64,000 bases of DNA from JAPOVO01 sp026708165. Lineage in GTDB: Bacteria; Chloroflexota; UBA11872; VXNJ01. A program made the position numbers and the translations under genes. Shown one piece after another: positions 26,530-35,629 of the stretch. The stretch is from positions 2,666,001 to 2,730,000 of the forward strand of contig OZ242360.1 of the NCBI GenBank assembly GCA_965208775.1. Direction: 5' to 3'. Under the pieces are notes generated by a model. It ran no database searches and was not told where the DNA came from. It saw nothing but the letters and a program-made list of their open reading frames with translations. Positions within the stretch are counted from its first letter, which is position 1. Every line of letters starts with the position of its first letter.

Positions 26530-27330
26530 TTAACTGTCTGCCTGTGCGTCTCTGGCCGGTGGATTCAACTTCGAAACGGTGAACTTATACTCGCCGGGGT
26601 GAGAGACAGCCAGCAGTGCCTTGTTGTCAGGACTTCGACCGAGCCTGAAAGCCACTATGCCTTTACGGGCGTCCAAACACACGACCACCAGTGCACTGCC
26701 TGGCACGGATGCCTCCGTACCGGGCCCTGACGACGCCAACTGGTGCAACTGGTCGAAGCAAAAGACAACTGTTGGACCGAATCCTTGCTCGAGGTCGATG
26801 ACCGCGGGGGCAAAGTGGATGTTGGACAGGAGTTGGCAAAGTGTCCTGAAGTCCCATTCTGCTTCCTCCCGGACCCTGTTGTCGTCGAGTGTCAGTAGTT
26901 CGTGTGCGATCACATCGCGCCGACCAATAAGTTCCTTCCACTTTGAAATCTCGGGGAACAACTGATTCAGTCCGGATTGCAGTTTCTCGAGCCGATTGTC
27001 AACTTCCTTCAGTGCTTGTCCCGTCTCCTCAACATATCTCTTTAGGGCGGCGAGAAGATGTGGGTCGTCCTCAGCCTTTAGTCTGTCGAGAACTTCGACG
27101 GCAGCGACTGCGGATCGTGCCGCGGCAGACATGAACTCATACATCTCGACGCACGGTTCAGCAATTGGGCTGCTGGTCGAAGCTGGAAAAACGACGACTG
27201 CATCGTCAAGCACTTTATCCACCGCGACCCTTGTCGCTCCGCGCCTTTCCCGCTCGGCGAGCCAACTCGCCAAATCTGTGGTGGTCGTGCGAAGGTTCTT
27301 CAAGGGATGCGGAGACTCTTCATCCGCCAT
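26530..27330 (-). CDS. Helical protein with HEPN-like RxxxxH motif (266 aa)
   Basis: Mostly helical and acidic. Residues ~105-170 hold a coiled-coil-like stretch, then WKELIGRRDVIAHELLTLDDNRVREEAEWDF. The RDVIAH segment matches the RxxxxH motif of HEPN ribonucleases (HepT/DUF86-like), where it is followed by D/E-rich helices as here. The C-terminal ~90 residues are beta-rich (VVFCFDQLHQL, ALVVVCLDARKGIVAFRLG). No partner nucleotidyltransferase is adjacent. HEPN assignment rests on one short motif and fold style. Confidence 0.6.
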   Translation of the reverse strand: MADEESPHPLKNLRTTTTDLASWLAERERRGATRVAVDKVLDDAVVVFPASTSSPIAEPCVEMYEFMSAAARSAVAAVEVLDRLKAEDDPHLLAALKRYVEETGQALKEVDNRLEKLQSGLNQLFPEISKWKELIGRRDVIAHELLTLDDNRVREEAEWDFRTLCQLLSNIHFAPAVIDLEQGFGPTVVFCFDQLHQLASSGPGTEASVPGSALVVVCLDARKGIVAFRLGRSPDNKALLAVSHPGEYKFTVSKLNPPARDAQADS

Positions 27331-27552
27331 TGGCCCTCGACTTTCTCTTCAATTCTGGTCTTCCTCCGGGGAGGTCAGTTTCTGCCTTCACTTAATTGGC
27401 TAAATCGGGAACTTGGTGCGCCCGAGTGGACCAGAGTCCTCTGCCGCCCTTGGCATCACGCCATCGCCAGTGCTACTACGTGGCCTCCATTCGCAACCTC
27501 CACGAACAGACTATGGCTGTCGAGCAGCCGCATATTCGTGAGGGGAGTCGTA

Positions 27553-27753
27553 TCAGCGGCGTCCATTCTTATATGTCTCGACTGGCCGTCCCACAGTACT
27601 GTCCTTGGTGATCTGCCGCCGCCCAGACTTCAGCGCCTTCTCGATGGCGTCGCCTAGCGACTCGAAGTACCCCCTCGAGTGCGTCTTGGCCGTGGAGTTC
27701 GTGTTAAACGGGTCGCAATGCAGATAACCGACGTAAGTGGAAGGTTCCGACAT
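27553..27753 (-). CDS. Small hypothetical protein (66 aa)
   Basis: Frame with ordinary composition: YVGYLHCDPFNTNSTAKTHSRGYFESLGDAIEKALKSGRRQI. A longer GTG start 11 codons upstream has a GGGG stretch before it, so the start is uncertain. A second short frame overlaps its stop (AATGGACGCCGCTGA) and runs 36 codons, too short to call. It lies between the HEPN-like gene and a broken gene on the same strand. Confidence 0.35.
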   Translation of the reverse strand: MSEPSTYVGYLHCDPFNTNSTAKTHSRGYFESLGDAIEKALKSGRRQITKDSTVGRPVETYKNGRR

Positions 27754-27980
27754 ACGGCAGAAAGCCATGACAACGGCCACCACCAGCCCCTTGACACTCT
27801 AGCCTACTGACCGCGGACAACGTCCCCGATTTCGGAAGCTAGTCTGATCTGCACTGTATCCCCGAAAACTGACACCAACCGGGACGCCAGTCCGACTGCT
27901 CTCTCAACTAAACAGGCTCGCGGCAAGGGCCCTTGGGACACGTCAAAGGCATTTTCAAGGGACCTGGTGACGTTGACCAC

Positions 27981-28823
27981 TCAGCGGCACTCCCACTCGA
28001 TCTCGGCGAGTCTTCGAATTCCTGGTGATATCGGCAACAGGAAGTTGCTCTCTTTCGGCGAACCGATCGTTTTCACCGTGAACCTATACTCCTCCTGACA
28101 CGCGAAGCTCCGCTGCTTGATGAACGACATGACTGCCGGGCGATTCAAGACTGGAGTTTCCTCAATCAGTGCTTGGGCATCGTCGCAATACTACAGCACA
28201 CGACCATGGTAGACGCACACAATCCTGTCGCTGAACCTTGACGGTAGCAGTAATCGCGGCAGGCTGCCCCAGACGCCGAGGTCGACGTCGGACCATGACG
28301 ACTGCGCCGCGAACGCAGCCCCCAGCTCTAGCGCGAACGCAGATGGATCGTGGATGGTCGTCATGCAGTCGGCGTCAAACTCCGTCAGTTGGTTCCTGCG
28401 TCGGAGACTCAATACCGGCGGGACGGAAGTGCAGAACATCCATAAGTCATCGACTCCGCAAATCACGCTTCCTGAAATCTTCGCCATACGACTTCTGTCC
28501 ATAGTTCTGCATTGCGTAAGCCACGAGCGGACGTCTTCTCGGTAGCTGGCTTCCATCTCGTCACGGACTCCGACGGCGTTCCCTTCATAGGTGCGGTAGT
28601 ACTCCGGCGTCGCCAATTTCAGATTCTTGGCTCGAGGTATCGCGAATTGCCTTCTGGAGAACTTGACGACCTCCGGCACAGTGCTCACCCAGCCTCTACT
28701 AAGGTTTACATAGAAGACAATGACTGCAACCTGCGGCAGCTGGGATTCGACAAAGGCCGATTCAACCTGTATACGATCACATCCGAGGTGGTGCTGCAGA
28801 TTGCCCGTGACCTGAATTGGCAC
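27981..28823 (-). pseudogene. DUF2971-like protein broken by an in-frame TAG
   Basis: From a GTG at 28823 (AGGAGGGGG upstream) 210 codons are open, ending ..RIVCVYHGRVL, then TAG at 28191-28193. The same frame continues YCDDAQALIEETPVLN...FIKQRSFACQEEYRFTVKTIGSP..LLPISPGIRRLAE to a TGA at 27981. The end pattern (FIK+..A.Q.EYRF.V) is the usual finish of DUF2971-type proteins, and the earlier EFDADCMTTIHDPSAFA fits too. A single base change explains the break. DUF2971 genes are often found among phage-defence genes. Confidence 0.6.
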
Positions 28824-29702
28824 TCGCAATAGTCCCCCTCCTAGCTCCCGTAACTGACCGCTGCCTGACGGACTACGCCACCGTGAGTGGCTCGCGCACG
28901 CTGCGAAACTAGCTCGGCAGGCAGAATAGCCGCTGGCGGCGGACACCTACAGCCATGCGAGATAAGCGTCCAAGTGGGCTGTCGGCCCAAGCTACCACTG
29001 TCGCCCGCGTCGTCCGACTTCTAATCCCTAGGTAAGCATGCGAAGTCTGTAGGTTCACTCCACGAAACCCGTATCTGTTCAGGGTGAGAAAGTGCTGGTT
29101 GGAACGAGTCTTTTGCAGCCTGCGCCAGAGGACCGAGTTTAGTTTCAGACTCCGCAGTTTGCTCTAGCAGTAGCAGGCACAGTCCCGCCAGTTGAGGCTC
29201 ACGTGCAGTGCTTAATCGGGGTCCGCGCGACTCCGTGCCCGGCCGATGACGAACGGTTCGTCCGATACCTAGGTGTTCGCCCGACCAGATTCTGAGTCCG
29301 TATACGGAACGTTACGAACGTCGATCCCTGGGGATCACCTCGAATCTGTAGTTCAGTAAGTGGGAGAAGGTGTTCGCAAACCCCATGGCGACCGCCCTGC
29401 GTTGAGCTTAGCCATAGGGAAGGACGGGAATGCCATTCGACAATATGTAGTCACTTCTCATCGGGGGGGCCGATCGAAAAGCAAGCGTGATTCGAATTCC
29501 GACAACTGCCTCATTGACGTAGGTTTATGATGCGCGATTGGGCAATATTCAAACTCCCAATGCGTGCGGTCGAGCACTTGAGGGCTGCGCAAGACCAATA
29601 AACTAAAGGGGCGCACGGGGATTGGAAGAGAGGCTAAAGGGACGTGAAGTCGGTGACGGCTTCGGACGGAACGAGGATGCGATCTGAGTCGGACAAGTGG
29701 CG
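28824..29702. other. Long gap with no supportable gene
   Basis: About 880 bases between the broken DUF2971-like gene and the ATPase. Stops are frequent in all frames and no protein-like stretch longer than ~40 residues stands out. Probably eroded sequence plus the promoter region of the ATPase operon. Confidence 0.4.
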
Positions 29703-31040
29703 ATGAACGAGATAACGCTCGAGAACTTTCGGTGCTTTCGTGATCGACAGACGGCGCGCCTTGCTCCTCTGACTCTCTTGGTCGGCGACAACAGTACGGG
29801 GAAGACTTCATTTCTGGCCCTCATTCGAGCTCTGTGGGACGCCGCCTATGCCTCCGGCACACCGGACTTCAAGGAGGAGCCTTACGACCTAGGCAGTTTC
29901 GAAGAAATCGCACATCATCGGGGAAGCCGCGGCAGTCGGGCAGACGCCTTCCAAGCCGGTTTTCGCGTAGAGCCAACTGCCGACAGCGGTACGGCTGATA
30001 CCTTCAACTTCAGGTTCGAAAAGAGCGGTACAGCTCCGATTCCCGTTTGGCGGCGCATATCTCGAGCCGGAGTCTGGACCGATGAGACGTACAAACCTGG
30101 CAAATCCTATGCTCTTCAAGTCGGAACCACCCGAGGAAGCTGGGAGAGAAAGATAAGTTACGATCACTCGGCCGAATGGCTAGCTGAGCTCCGCTTGCCG
30201 TCGCCTGCTCCGTTTGTATTTTTGCTTCCGGATCGAGCAGACAGCCCGCCCGACGAGCAATTCAAGCCGCTGTCTGGGTCACCGCGGTTTAGCAAAGACG
30301 ACTACCAGTCTTTGCAGGCACTGTTTTTTCCTCTTCTTTTTGGTTCATCGTCTAAACCGTTTGCAACCGCCCCGGTCCGCTCTCGGCCGCGGCGTACATA
30401 CGATCCTTCTCGGACGTTTCAGGACCCGGAAGGTCAAAACGTTCCTATGTACCTTGCGAACACTTACTTCCAACAAAGGACAGTTTGGGAGGCACTGAAG
30501 AGGCGTCTTGAAGCCTTTGGCAAGACTTCAGGGCTCTTCGACGAGATTTCGATCAAGCCGCTTGGCAAACGAGACAGCGAACCCTTTCAGATCCAGCTTA
30601 GGAAGTTTAGCGGCGGACTGAAGGGGCCCCAGCGCAACCTGATTGACATGGGATACGGCGTGAGTCAAGTGTTGCCGCTGATCACGGAGATGTACCGTCC
30701 AGATGGACCAAGCCGATTCTTGATGCAACAGCCAGAAGCACACCTCCATCCCAGCGCGCAGGCTGCGCTCGGTAGTCTCTTCTGTGATGTCGCTAGCGAC
30801 AGCCGACAGCTCATCGTTGAGACACACAGCGACCACATTCTGAATCGCGTCCGAATGGACGTCCGGGACGGTGTGGGAAATCTGAAGCCTGAGGACGTAT
30901 CAGTTTTGTTTTTTGAGCGTGGCGCTCTGGACGTTCAGATTCATTCAATTCGGATAGATTCCGAGGGCAACACTCGCGGTGCGCCCGATACGTATCGGCA
31001 GTTTTTCTTGAACGAGACGCAACGGTCACTACGACTCTGA
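29703..31040 (+). CDS. ABC/SMC-type AAA ATPase (OLD/DUF3696-like), first gene of an ATPase-PIN pair
   Basis: 445 residues. Walker A GDNSTGKTS near residue 30, a long insertion (~65-310) between the two halves, an ABC-like signature MGYGVSQVLPL (~330), Walker B FLMQQPEAHLHP (~350) and the His switch VETHSDHIL (~385). The end (VSVLFFERG...IRIDSEGN) resembles DUF3696-type ATPases. No TOPRIM domain, unlike OLD nucleases. The stop is 3 bp before the ATG of a PIN-like gene. ATPases of this type usually sense or gate a partner effector in phage defence; here the partner would be the PIN nuclease. Confidence 0.88.
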   Translation: MNEITLENFRCFRDRQTARLAPLTLLVGDNSTGKTSFLALIRALWDAAYASGTPDFKEEPYDLGSFEEIAHHRGSRGSRADAFQAGFRVEPTADSGTADTFNFRFEKSGTAPIPVWRRISRAGVWTDETYKPGKSYALQVGTTRGSWERKISYDHSAEWLAELRLPSPAPFVFLLPDRADSPPDEQFKPLSGSPRFSKDDYQSLQALFFPLLFGSSSKPFATAPVRSRPRRTYDPSRTFQDPEGQNVPMYLANTYFQQRTVWEALKRRLEAFGKTSGLFDEISIKPLGKRDSEPFQIQLRKFSGGLKGPQRNLIDMGYGVSQVLPLITEMYRPDGPSRFLMQQPEAHLHPSAQAALGSLFCDVASDSRQLIVETHSDHILNRVRMDVRDGVGNLKPEDVSVLFFERGALDVQIHSIRIDSEGNTRGAPDTYRQFFLNETQRSLRL

Positions 31041-31043
31041 CGG

Positions 31044-31541
31044 ATGTGTGCAATCGTTGACGCAAATGTTGCCCAGAAAGTATTCAGGCATGATCGCCGT
31101 ACTGATTCGGAAACGATCTTCTTCGAATGGCTAAATCGGGGCAGTGGACGCCTCGTAATCGGCGGCAGGAAGCTGCGCCAAGAACTCGCCCTGAGTGGCC
31201 AAGCAACAAGAGAGTGGATGCTAGAAGCGCAGCTATCGGGAAAGATGACCGAACTCAACGATGGAGACGTGGATGCTCGAGCAGCAGATCTCGAACAGCA
31301 GGGAGCATATACATCCGACGACCCGCACATACTCGCTTTAGCACAGCTCAGTGGTGCGCGCCTGTTGTTTTCGAACGATTGCAGATTACAGAATGACTTC
31401 AAGAGCGGGCATCTGATCAACAACCCGATGGGAGACGTATTTCCTACTCCTGAAGTGGGTTCCATCCCAGACGAGACAGATTATCCTGAACGTCAGAGGC
31501 GCTTACTAACGAGGGCCAGTATCTGTCGTGCTGGAGTCTGA
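31044..31541 (+). CDS. PIN-like nuclease, second gene of the ATPase-PIN pair (165 aa)
   Basis: IVDANV at the N-terminus supplies the first PIN acidic residue. SDDPHILALAQLSGARLLFSND (~90-112) supplies the later acids with the usual helix-strand order, and the following CRLQNDF is typical. The C-terminal ~40 residues are extra and polar. Located 3 bp after the ATPase stop, so coupled. PIN domains cleave RNA; coupling to an ABC-type ATPase without an antitoxin suggests the ATPase controls the nuclease. Confidence 0.8.
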   Translation: MCAIVDANVAQKVFRHDRRTDSETIFFEWLNRGSGRLVIGGRKLRQELALSGQATREWMLEAQLSGKMTELNDGDVDARAADLEQQGAYTSDDPHILALAQLSGARLLFSNDCRLQNDFKSGHLINNPMGDVFPTPEVGSIPDETDYPERQRRLLTRASICRAGV

Positions 31542-32067
31542 ACGGCGTTTCCAGGCAACCTATGTCGGTTAAGCACATGAAGCTGGACGTTACATAGCTG
31601 CGGTCCCGCTTTAGGTGGGAAGAAGACTGGAACGTAGCGTCGCCGAAAGCTAAGGGAGGCCCGTCTCGACACCATGAGTTGATAGTGGGGAAACACGTCC
31701 CAACATGTCGATTCGGCTAGTACCCCGAGCGCTATGCGAAGGTGGTCATAGGCTCGCCATGCCGAGGCGCGGCCGATGCTGCTCAGATCGAGAACCGCTC
31801 CGCCGACGCGGAACAGCTATCTGCGGAGAGCCTAAACGCGAACCCGCGGGACGGAGTATTGGGCTGAGACAGCTGCCACACGCTGTAGGAAACACCGGTG
31901 CAGACCTCAAGCAGCGTACGACGACAGAAACCGGTTGGCAATGGGTCGCTGGACGCCGTCCTACCAATTGAAGCCATCGCCACGCTGGTACCGATAACAT
32001 AACAAGCGAAACGACGCGTCGGGTTAGTCGTTTGCTGCAAGAAATGCCACCTGTCTCAGGAGAGATT
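31542..32067. other. Gap with no supportable gene
   Basis: About 525 bases between the PIN gene and the tandem metal-binding protein. No frame has protein-like composition with a plausible start. An AGGAGAG at 32058 serves the next gene. Confidence 0.35.
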
Positions 32068-32481
32068 GTGTCTGAATCAGAGGTGACATACTTTGTCGCC
32101 AGTCCTCGAACGAAAGAATATAAGCTCAGACCAGTTTTTCACTATCCGCCCGGTCATCCGTCTTCCTGTCAATGGAGTCAAGAGTTGAATCCGTCGCGCT
32201 GGCAGGAATTCGATTCGTGGGAAGATGCAAGGTCGGACGGCTACGAACCCTGCGCCGAGTGCGGCATCGACTTTGAATCGGAGAGGCCTAGGTTCGTCGC
32301 AAGTCCGCGTACCAAAGAGTACAAACTTAGACCAGTTTTTCACTATCCGCCCGGTCATCCGTCTTCCTGTCAATGGAGCCAAGAACTGAATCCGTCACGC
32401 TGGCAAGAATTCGATTCGTGGGAAGATGCAAGGTCGGACGGCTACGAACCCTGCGCCGAGTGCGGCATCGACTCTGACTGA
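32068..32481 (+). CDS. Tandemly duplicated Ada-like metal-binding protein (137 aa)
   Basis: GTG at 32068 has AGGAG 5 bases upstream. The protein is two copies of a 60-residue unit: FVASPRTKEYKLRPVFHYP, then SSCQWSQELN, FDSWEDARSDGYEPCAEC. The pattern (YVASPxxxxYH..C.W...I....F.S...A...GY.PC..C) is that of Ada-type zinc-binding domains, with one Cys after PSS and CxxC at the end of each unit. The His ligand position is altered by a short insertion. Function unknown; a DNA or protein binding role is plausible. Confidence 0.75.
   Translation: MSESEVTYFVASPRTKEYKLRPVFHYPPGHPSSCQWSQELNPSRWQEFDSWEDARSDGYEPCAECGIDFESERPRFVASPRTKEYKLRPVFHYPPGHPSSCQWSQELNPSRWQEFDSWEDARSDGYEPCAECGIDSD
32092..32472 (+). 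repeat. Two 180-bp direct repeats inside the metal-binding gene
   Basis: Copies at 32092-32271 and 32293-32472, start-to-start 201 bp. Most of the length (from CAGACCAGTTTTTCAC to the end) is identical or differs at a few bases; the first ~35 bp are more divergent. The high identity points to a recent duplication or ongoing conversion. Confidence 0.85.
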
Positions 32482-32515
32482 ACCAATGACCTTCCACGGA
32501 CAGACCATAGACTAC

Positions 32516-32745
32516 CTATGCACCGAAGTTGCGCAGCACCTGGACAGCCTCTGCATTTTTTGACGAATAGCTAAGTCCAGAGGAGTCTCACGGTTGCCAC
32601 CTCCAGCACGTATATTCGCTCCTCAACCAAGAAGTGGTGCTAACACGGCCGGGTCTTCGAGCAATGCCGCAAAGTGCAGAGGAGTCAGTCCGTCATCGAT
32701 CCTTGCCTCAATGTTGGCACCGTAGTCCAGAAGTTGCACTTGTCA
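32516..32745 (-). pseudogene. Ankyrin-repeat gene fragment
   Basis: The minus strand encodes LLDYGANIEARIDDGLTPLHFAALLED, then a TGA in place of a residue, GANIRAGGGNRETPLDLAIRQK, a frameshift at an A-run near 32560, and NAEAVQVLRNFGA followed by TAG. TPLH and GAN units identify ankyrin repeats. The 5' part is lost where an IS21-type end begins at 32743. Confidence 0.8.
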
Positions 32746-32893
32746 ATGCCGGAATAGATTTGACCCAGGATCGCCGATTTAGAATTGACCCACCCGAACC
32801 TGTGACTTGGTGTTGTCCGGCTCCTCCGGCGATCGCGCGCAGAACACCCCACACAACTGCTCCAACCAGACCGATTACCGCTCCTGGAACCAT
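32708..32893 (-). CDS. Small membrane peptide whose end is replaced by IS sequence (61 aa)
   Basis: ATG at 32893 begins MVPGAVIGLVGAVVWGVLRAI, a single hydrophobic helix, then GGAGQHQVTGSG. The remaining codons run into the IS21-type end at 32743-32800, so the original C-terminus is lost. Low confidence that it is expressed. Confidence 0.3.
   Translation of the reverse strand: MVPGAVIGLVGAVVWGVLRAIAGGAGQHQVTGSGGSILNRRSWVKSIPALTSATSGLRCQH
32743..32800 (+). mobile_element. Solo IS21-type terminal sequence
   Basis: Contains TGTCAATGCCGGAATAGA, then TTGACCCA twice, ending GAATTGACCCACCCG (32782-32796). The same 15 bases occur at 36938-36952 just before the istA remnant. Multiple short repeats at the ends are typical of IS21 elements. 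No transposase follows at this copy, so it is a leftover end. It joins the ankyrin fragment to an unrelated small frame. Confidence 0.5.
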
Positions 32894-33036
32894 GTCTCGC
32901 CCTCAAACTCGTCGCCATTTTCATACCGCCATCTGGGGAGCAGATCAGTGATCTTTGCGTCCTCGATACTATGGCTACTCGTGCGTTCAGGGCCACAAGT
33001 GCCTGCCGATGCAATCCCCTTAAATTGCCTCAGATC

Positions 33037-33714
33037 TTATCTGTCCCGTCTCAACCGCGCGCTAGATCGGTATCTTTTAGGTATACGCATGCGTTTGAGA
33101 ACTTCGGTTTCGTGCGATTCAGCACCGGTCCTCAGGTTCACAGTAATGCGTGTCAGTCGCTCCTCGGTTTTGTCATCTATCCAATAGGCGATGAGCCCAT
33201 ACATCGACATGCGAAAAACAACCTCAATCCACTCAAACACGAGATCGATTTCAGGCCGGTCAACCTCGGTTCCTCTGGTGACTCCATGCAGCAGTTGCTG
33301 AATCCGATAAACCGTGTGCTCAAATGCTTGAATGAACTCTCGCGATGCGGTTTCCAGCGTTTGCCCATCAATATGACGGCGATGTCCCAAGTTATTCAGG
33401 AAAGCCCACAGGTCTGTACATCCTTCATGCCAACGGTGTAACTCATCGGCATCGTCTTGCCAGAATTGACGCCCCTCATCTCTCACCCGTTCAATAACTC
33501 CCATTGCCTCCCGAATGTGATGGGATGCGGGTTGAGACTCGAAGTTACTTACGATCTCGATACGTCGAAGGTTGCGCCTGTTTCTAAACCTACGCCGATC
33601 ACCTGCGCGAGTAGACTTCACCCTATCCCGCATTTGGACTGACTTCGAAACTCCACCGAGTACGGATATCTCGAACTGTAGCTGCGAAGTAGCCTCATTT
33701 GGAGACGGAGGCAC
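33037..33714 (-). CDS. Hypothetical helical protein (225 aa)
   Basis: Residues ~55-200 look like genuine protein: SHHIREAMGVIERVRDEGRQF, ADELHRWHEGCTDLWAFLNN, then FEWIEVVFRMSMYGLIAYW. Mostly helical with one possible membrane-associated segment near residue 170. The N-terminal ~50 residues are Arg rich and the true start may be further in. No family recognised. G+C here is lower than in the kinase loci, as for most of the accessory island. Confidence 0.55.
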   Translation of the reverse strand: MPPSPNEATSQLQFEISVLGGVSKSVQMRDRVKSTRAGDRRRFRNRRNLRRIEIVSNFESQPASHHIREAMGVIERVRDEGRQFWQDDADELHRWHEGCTDLWAFLNNLGHRRHIDGQTLETASREFIQAFEHTVYRIQQLLHGVTRGTEVDRPEIDLVFEWIEVVFRMSMYGLIAYWIDDKTEERLTRITVNLRTGAESHETEVLKRMRIPKRYRSSARLRRDR

Positions 33715-33874
33715 GGGCCGAGCGCCCGGCCCTCACCAGTGCGCCAGCCGTAGTCGATCGCCGGTGTGAACAGTTGTTGAACGAAGTCCACGTCTTCTAC
33801 CTCTCCCAGAGTTGTCCCCGGCGCTGGGTCGCCGAACGGTGCGGCACACTGACCGTCTAACTATACGCAGCCTG

Positions 33875-34129
33875 CTCCGGCTGAGCTTCGACCAGGTCAG
33901 AGACCTTGGGATAACCCGAACGCCCGTGAAGCCATCGATGAGGCTTACCGGCAGAACGGTTGGCGCAAGACGGCCCCCTCTATCGCTGAACTGCACAATT
34001 CCCATTTTCGACGCCAACAGAGGGCTAGACGCGGAGACACAGCGCCAGAGGGCTGAGAAAGCCGCCCAGATGGCACAAGGGGAACGTGAGCTAGCAGCGG
34101 CGCTGAATGAACGGTTTCCAACGGACTAG
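33875..34129 (+). pseudogene. Frameshifted 3' fragment of an unidentified gene
   Basis: One frame gives AREAIDEAYRQNGWRKTAPSIAELHNSHF; after a shift near 34010 another gives FDANRGLDAETQRQRAEKAAQMAQGERELAAALNERFPTD then a stop. Together they read as one C-terminal region with regular helices. No start or upstream half is present. The parent family is not identified. Confidence 0.4.
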
Positions 34130-34142
34130 CCTACTTGCAAAG

Positions 34143-34730
34143 TCAGTCGGGCCGGTTGAACTCTCTTCTCGTCAATTCGAAGAGCGCAATCAACAGAACC
34201 GGCACGAGAACGACATATATAGACTTGTCGCTGTTCGTGGCCGCTATTACAACGATTTCCTCAAGGCCACGGAGTGTCCCAAAGACCAGTACAGCAATGA
34301 TGCAACTCGTTGAAACGAACGAATAGAACTCCCTAAGTGTCTTTGACTCCCATTGCTTTGTGACACCCACAAGCGTGCCAGAGGTAAGTGCAACGAAGAT
34401 CGCCATTTGGAACAGAAGGCCGCGATCAAATTCGGCCCAACCCAAAAGGCCATTCACCAAGAAGGATGCGTGAATGCAAATGATCGCAATCACGAAAAAG
34501 CTACAAACAGACAGCACAAAGCCCCGCCCTCGGTCATTGGGGGCGAATTTGGCCGTTATCGTGGTCGCTAAGAGCCGCCCAATGAAGAAGCCAAGAGGAA
34601 GGCTTGCCATTCGCACTGCGCCAGCCACCGGTGACTCCGGCGGCGACAAGAACCAGAGTATCCCAAACGCCAATGGGCCACCTCCGACATAGATAAGGCC
34701 TAATACGACCACTCGCCGTTGAATCGACAT
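34143..34730 (-). CDS. Multi-pass membrane protein (195 aa)
   Basis: ATG at 34730 with AAGGA upstream. Five to six hydrophobic segments (VVVLGLIYVGGGPLAFGILW; ASLPLGFFIGRLLA; FVLSVCSFFVIAIICIHASF; LLFQMAIFVALTSGTLVGV; CIIAVLVFGTL; VVLVPVLLIAL). No conserved motif recognised. Neighbours on both sides are remnants, so context is uninformative. Confidence 0.65.
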   Translation of the reverse strand: MSIQRRVVVLGLIYVGGGPLAFGILWFLSPPESPVAGAVRMASLPLGFFIGRLLATTITAKFAPNDRGRGFVLSVCSFFVIAIICIHASFLVNGLLGWAEFDRGLLFQMAIFVALTSGTLVGVTKQWESKTLREFYSFVSTSCIIAVLVFGTLRGLEEIVVIAATNSDKSIYVVLVPVLLIALFELTRREFNRPD

Positions 34731-34789
34731 CGCTAGAGTTCCTTGATCTGTGCTGGATGCAAGCAATTGCTTTTAGGGCAGAAGTGCCT

Positions 34790-35629
34790 AGGCCGCGATT
34801 AGCTCCACATATCTCAGCCGCTTCCCGTCCATGCCGGCGAAAAGCGTCGCCATTTCATCAGCCGTGTCTAGCTTCCGCTGATTGAACCGGCCTGGAAATA
34901 CGTTGATGTACTTCGCAATGTGCTTGCGCGAGAACGAATGACATTTGCCATGGTGGACGACCAAAAGGAGTCGATTCCGTTGGTGTGGGCGTCGCCATCC
35001 TCTGAGACGTATTCCCTCGCCGAGTGATTTGCCGCTCGGTGATTGAGGGGCATACTCTCATACGCCTTGGCGTCGTCTGTGTGGACCGGAGTCCACCGCT
35101 GGGTTTTCCGGACAACACAGCCCTGCAAGGTTGCCGCCGTTCCATCTGGAACGGGCCAAGCATAGACTAGGCCAAGGTGTCGATCCTTCATGCTGAGAAC
35201 CATCGTTTAACCTTCCGGCCAGCGGTCAACGAGCTTCTTGTCACCATGCTTCGAGCGTTCCTTGTCGCCGACGTAGGTTTCATCTACCTCAACCGGGCCG
35301 ATGAATCTGATCGGTTCCGGCCGCCAGCCTTCTCGCAGGCGATGCCCAAGAAACCAGGCGGTCCTGTGAGTCAATCTGAAATAGCTGGCCAGCTCCTTGG
35401 CGGAGGCGCCTTTCTTGTTTGAGACCAACGTGTAGATCGCCATCGCCCACTGGCAGAGCGGGACCTTTGAATGTTGCATGGCTGCCCCGGTTAGGACGCC
35501 GAAGCACTTCCTGCAGATATATTGGCTCCAGAGGGGCAGACGAGGCTTTAGTGACGGAGTTTGTCGACGCCGGTGGGCATCTCTCATAGAAACTTGGTTT
35601 GTGAAATGAACGAGCTTCAAGAATTGCAC
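34790..35629 (-). pseudogene. IS1595-family transposase remnant
   Basis: Read on the minus strand: YICRKCFGVLTGAAMQHSKVPL (zinc-finger end and start of the DDE fold), YTLVSNKKGASAKELASYF, TAWFLGHRLREGWR, GPVEVDETYVGDKERSKHGDKK, then a stop after WPEG. The next segment carries VHTDDAKAYESMPLNHRAANHS, EYV..GDAHTNGIDSFWS, and a final one FSRKHIAKYINVFPGRFNQR...GMDGKRLRYVELIAA. At least one stop and one shift break it and the N-terminus is lost where the FRG gene begins. Family recognised from DETY, DAKAY and HTNGIDSFW. Confidence 0.85.

Noticed and set aside
25163..28193. Possible reassignment of TAG to an amino acid, from two genes with in-frame TAG
   Set aside because: Other apparently intact genes here end in TAG (for example 10762-10854), and TGA interruptions occur as well, so ordinary gene decay explains them.
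31705..31971. Short frames between the PIN gene and the zinc-domain gene
   Set aside because: No ribosome binding site, unnatural composition on both strands.
32571..32600. Ankyrin fragment as a functional short protein
   Set aside because: It has a TGA in the second repeat and a frameshift in the third, and lacks a start.
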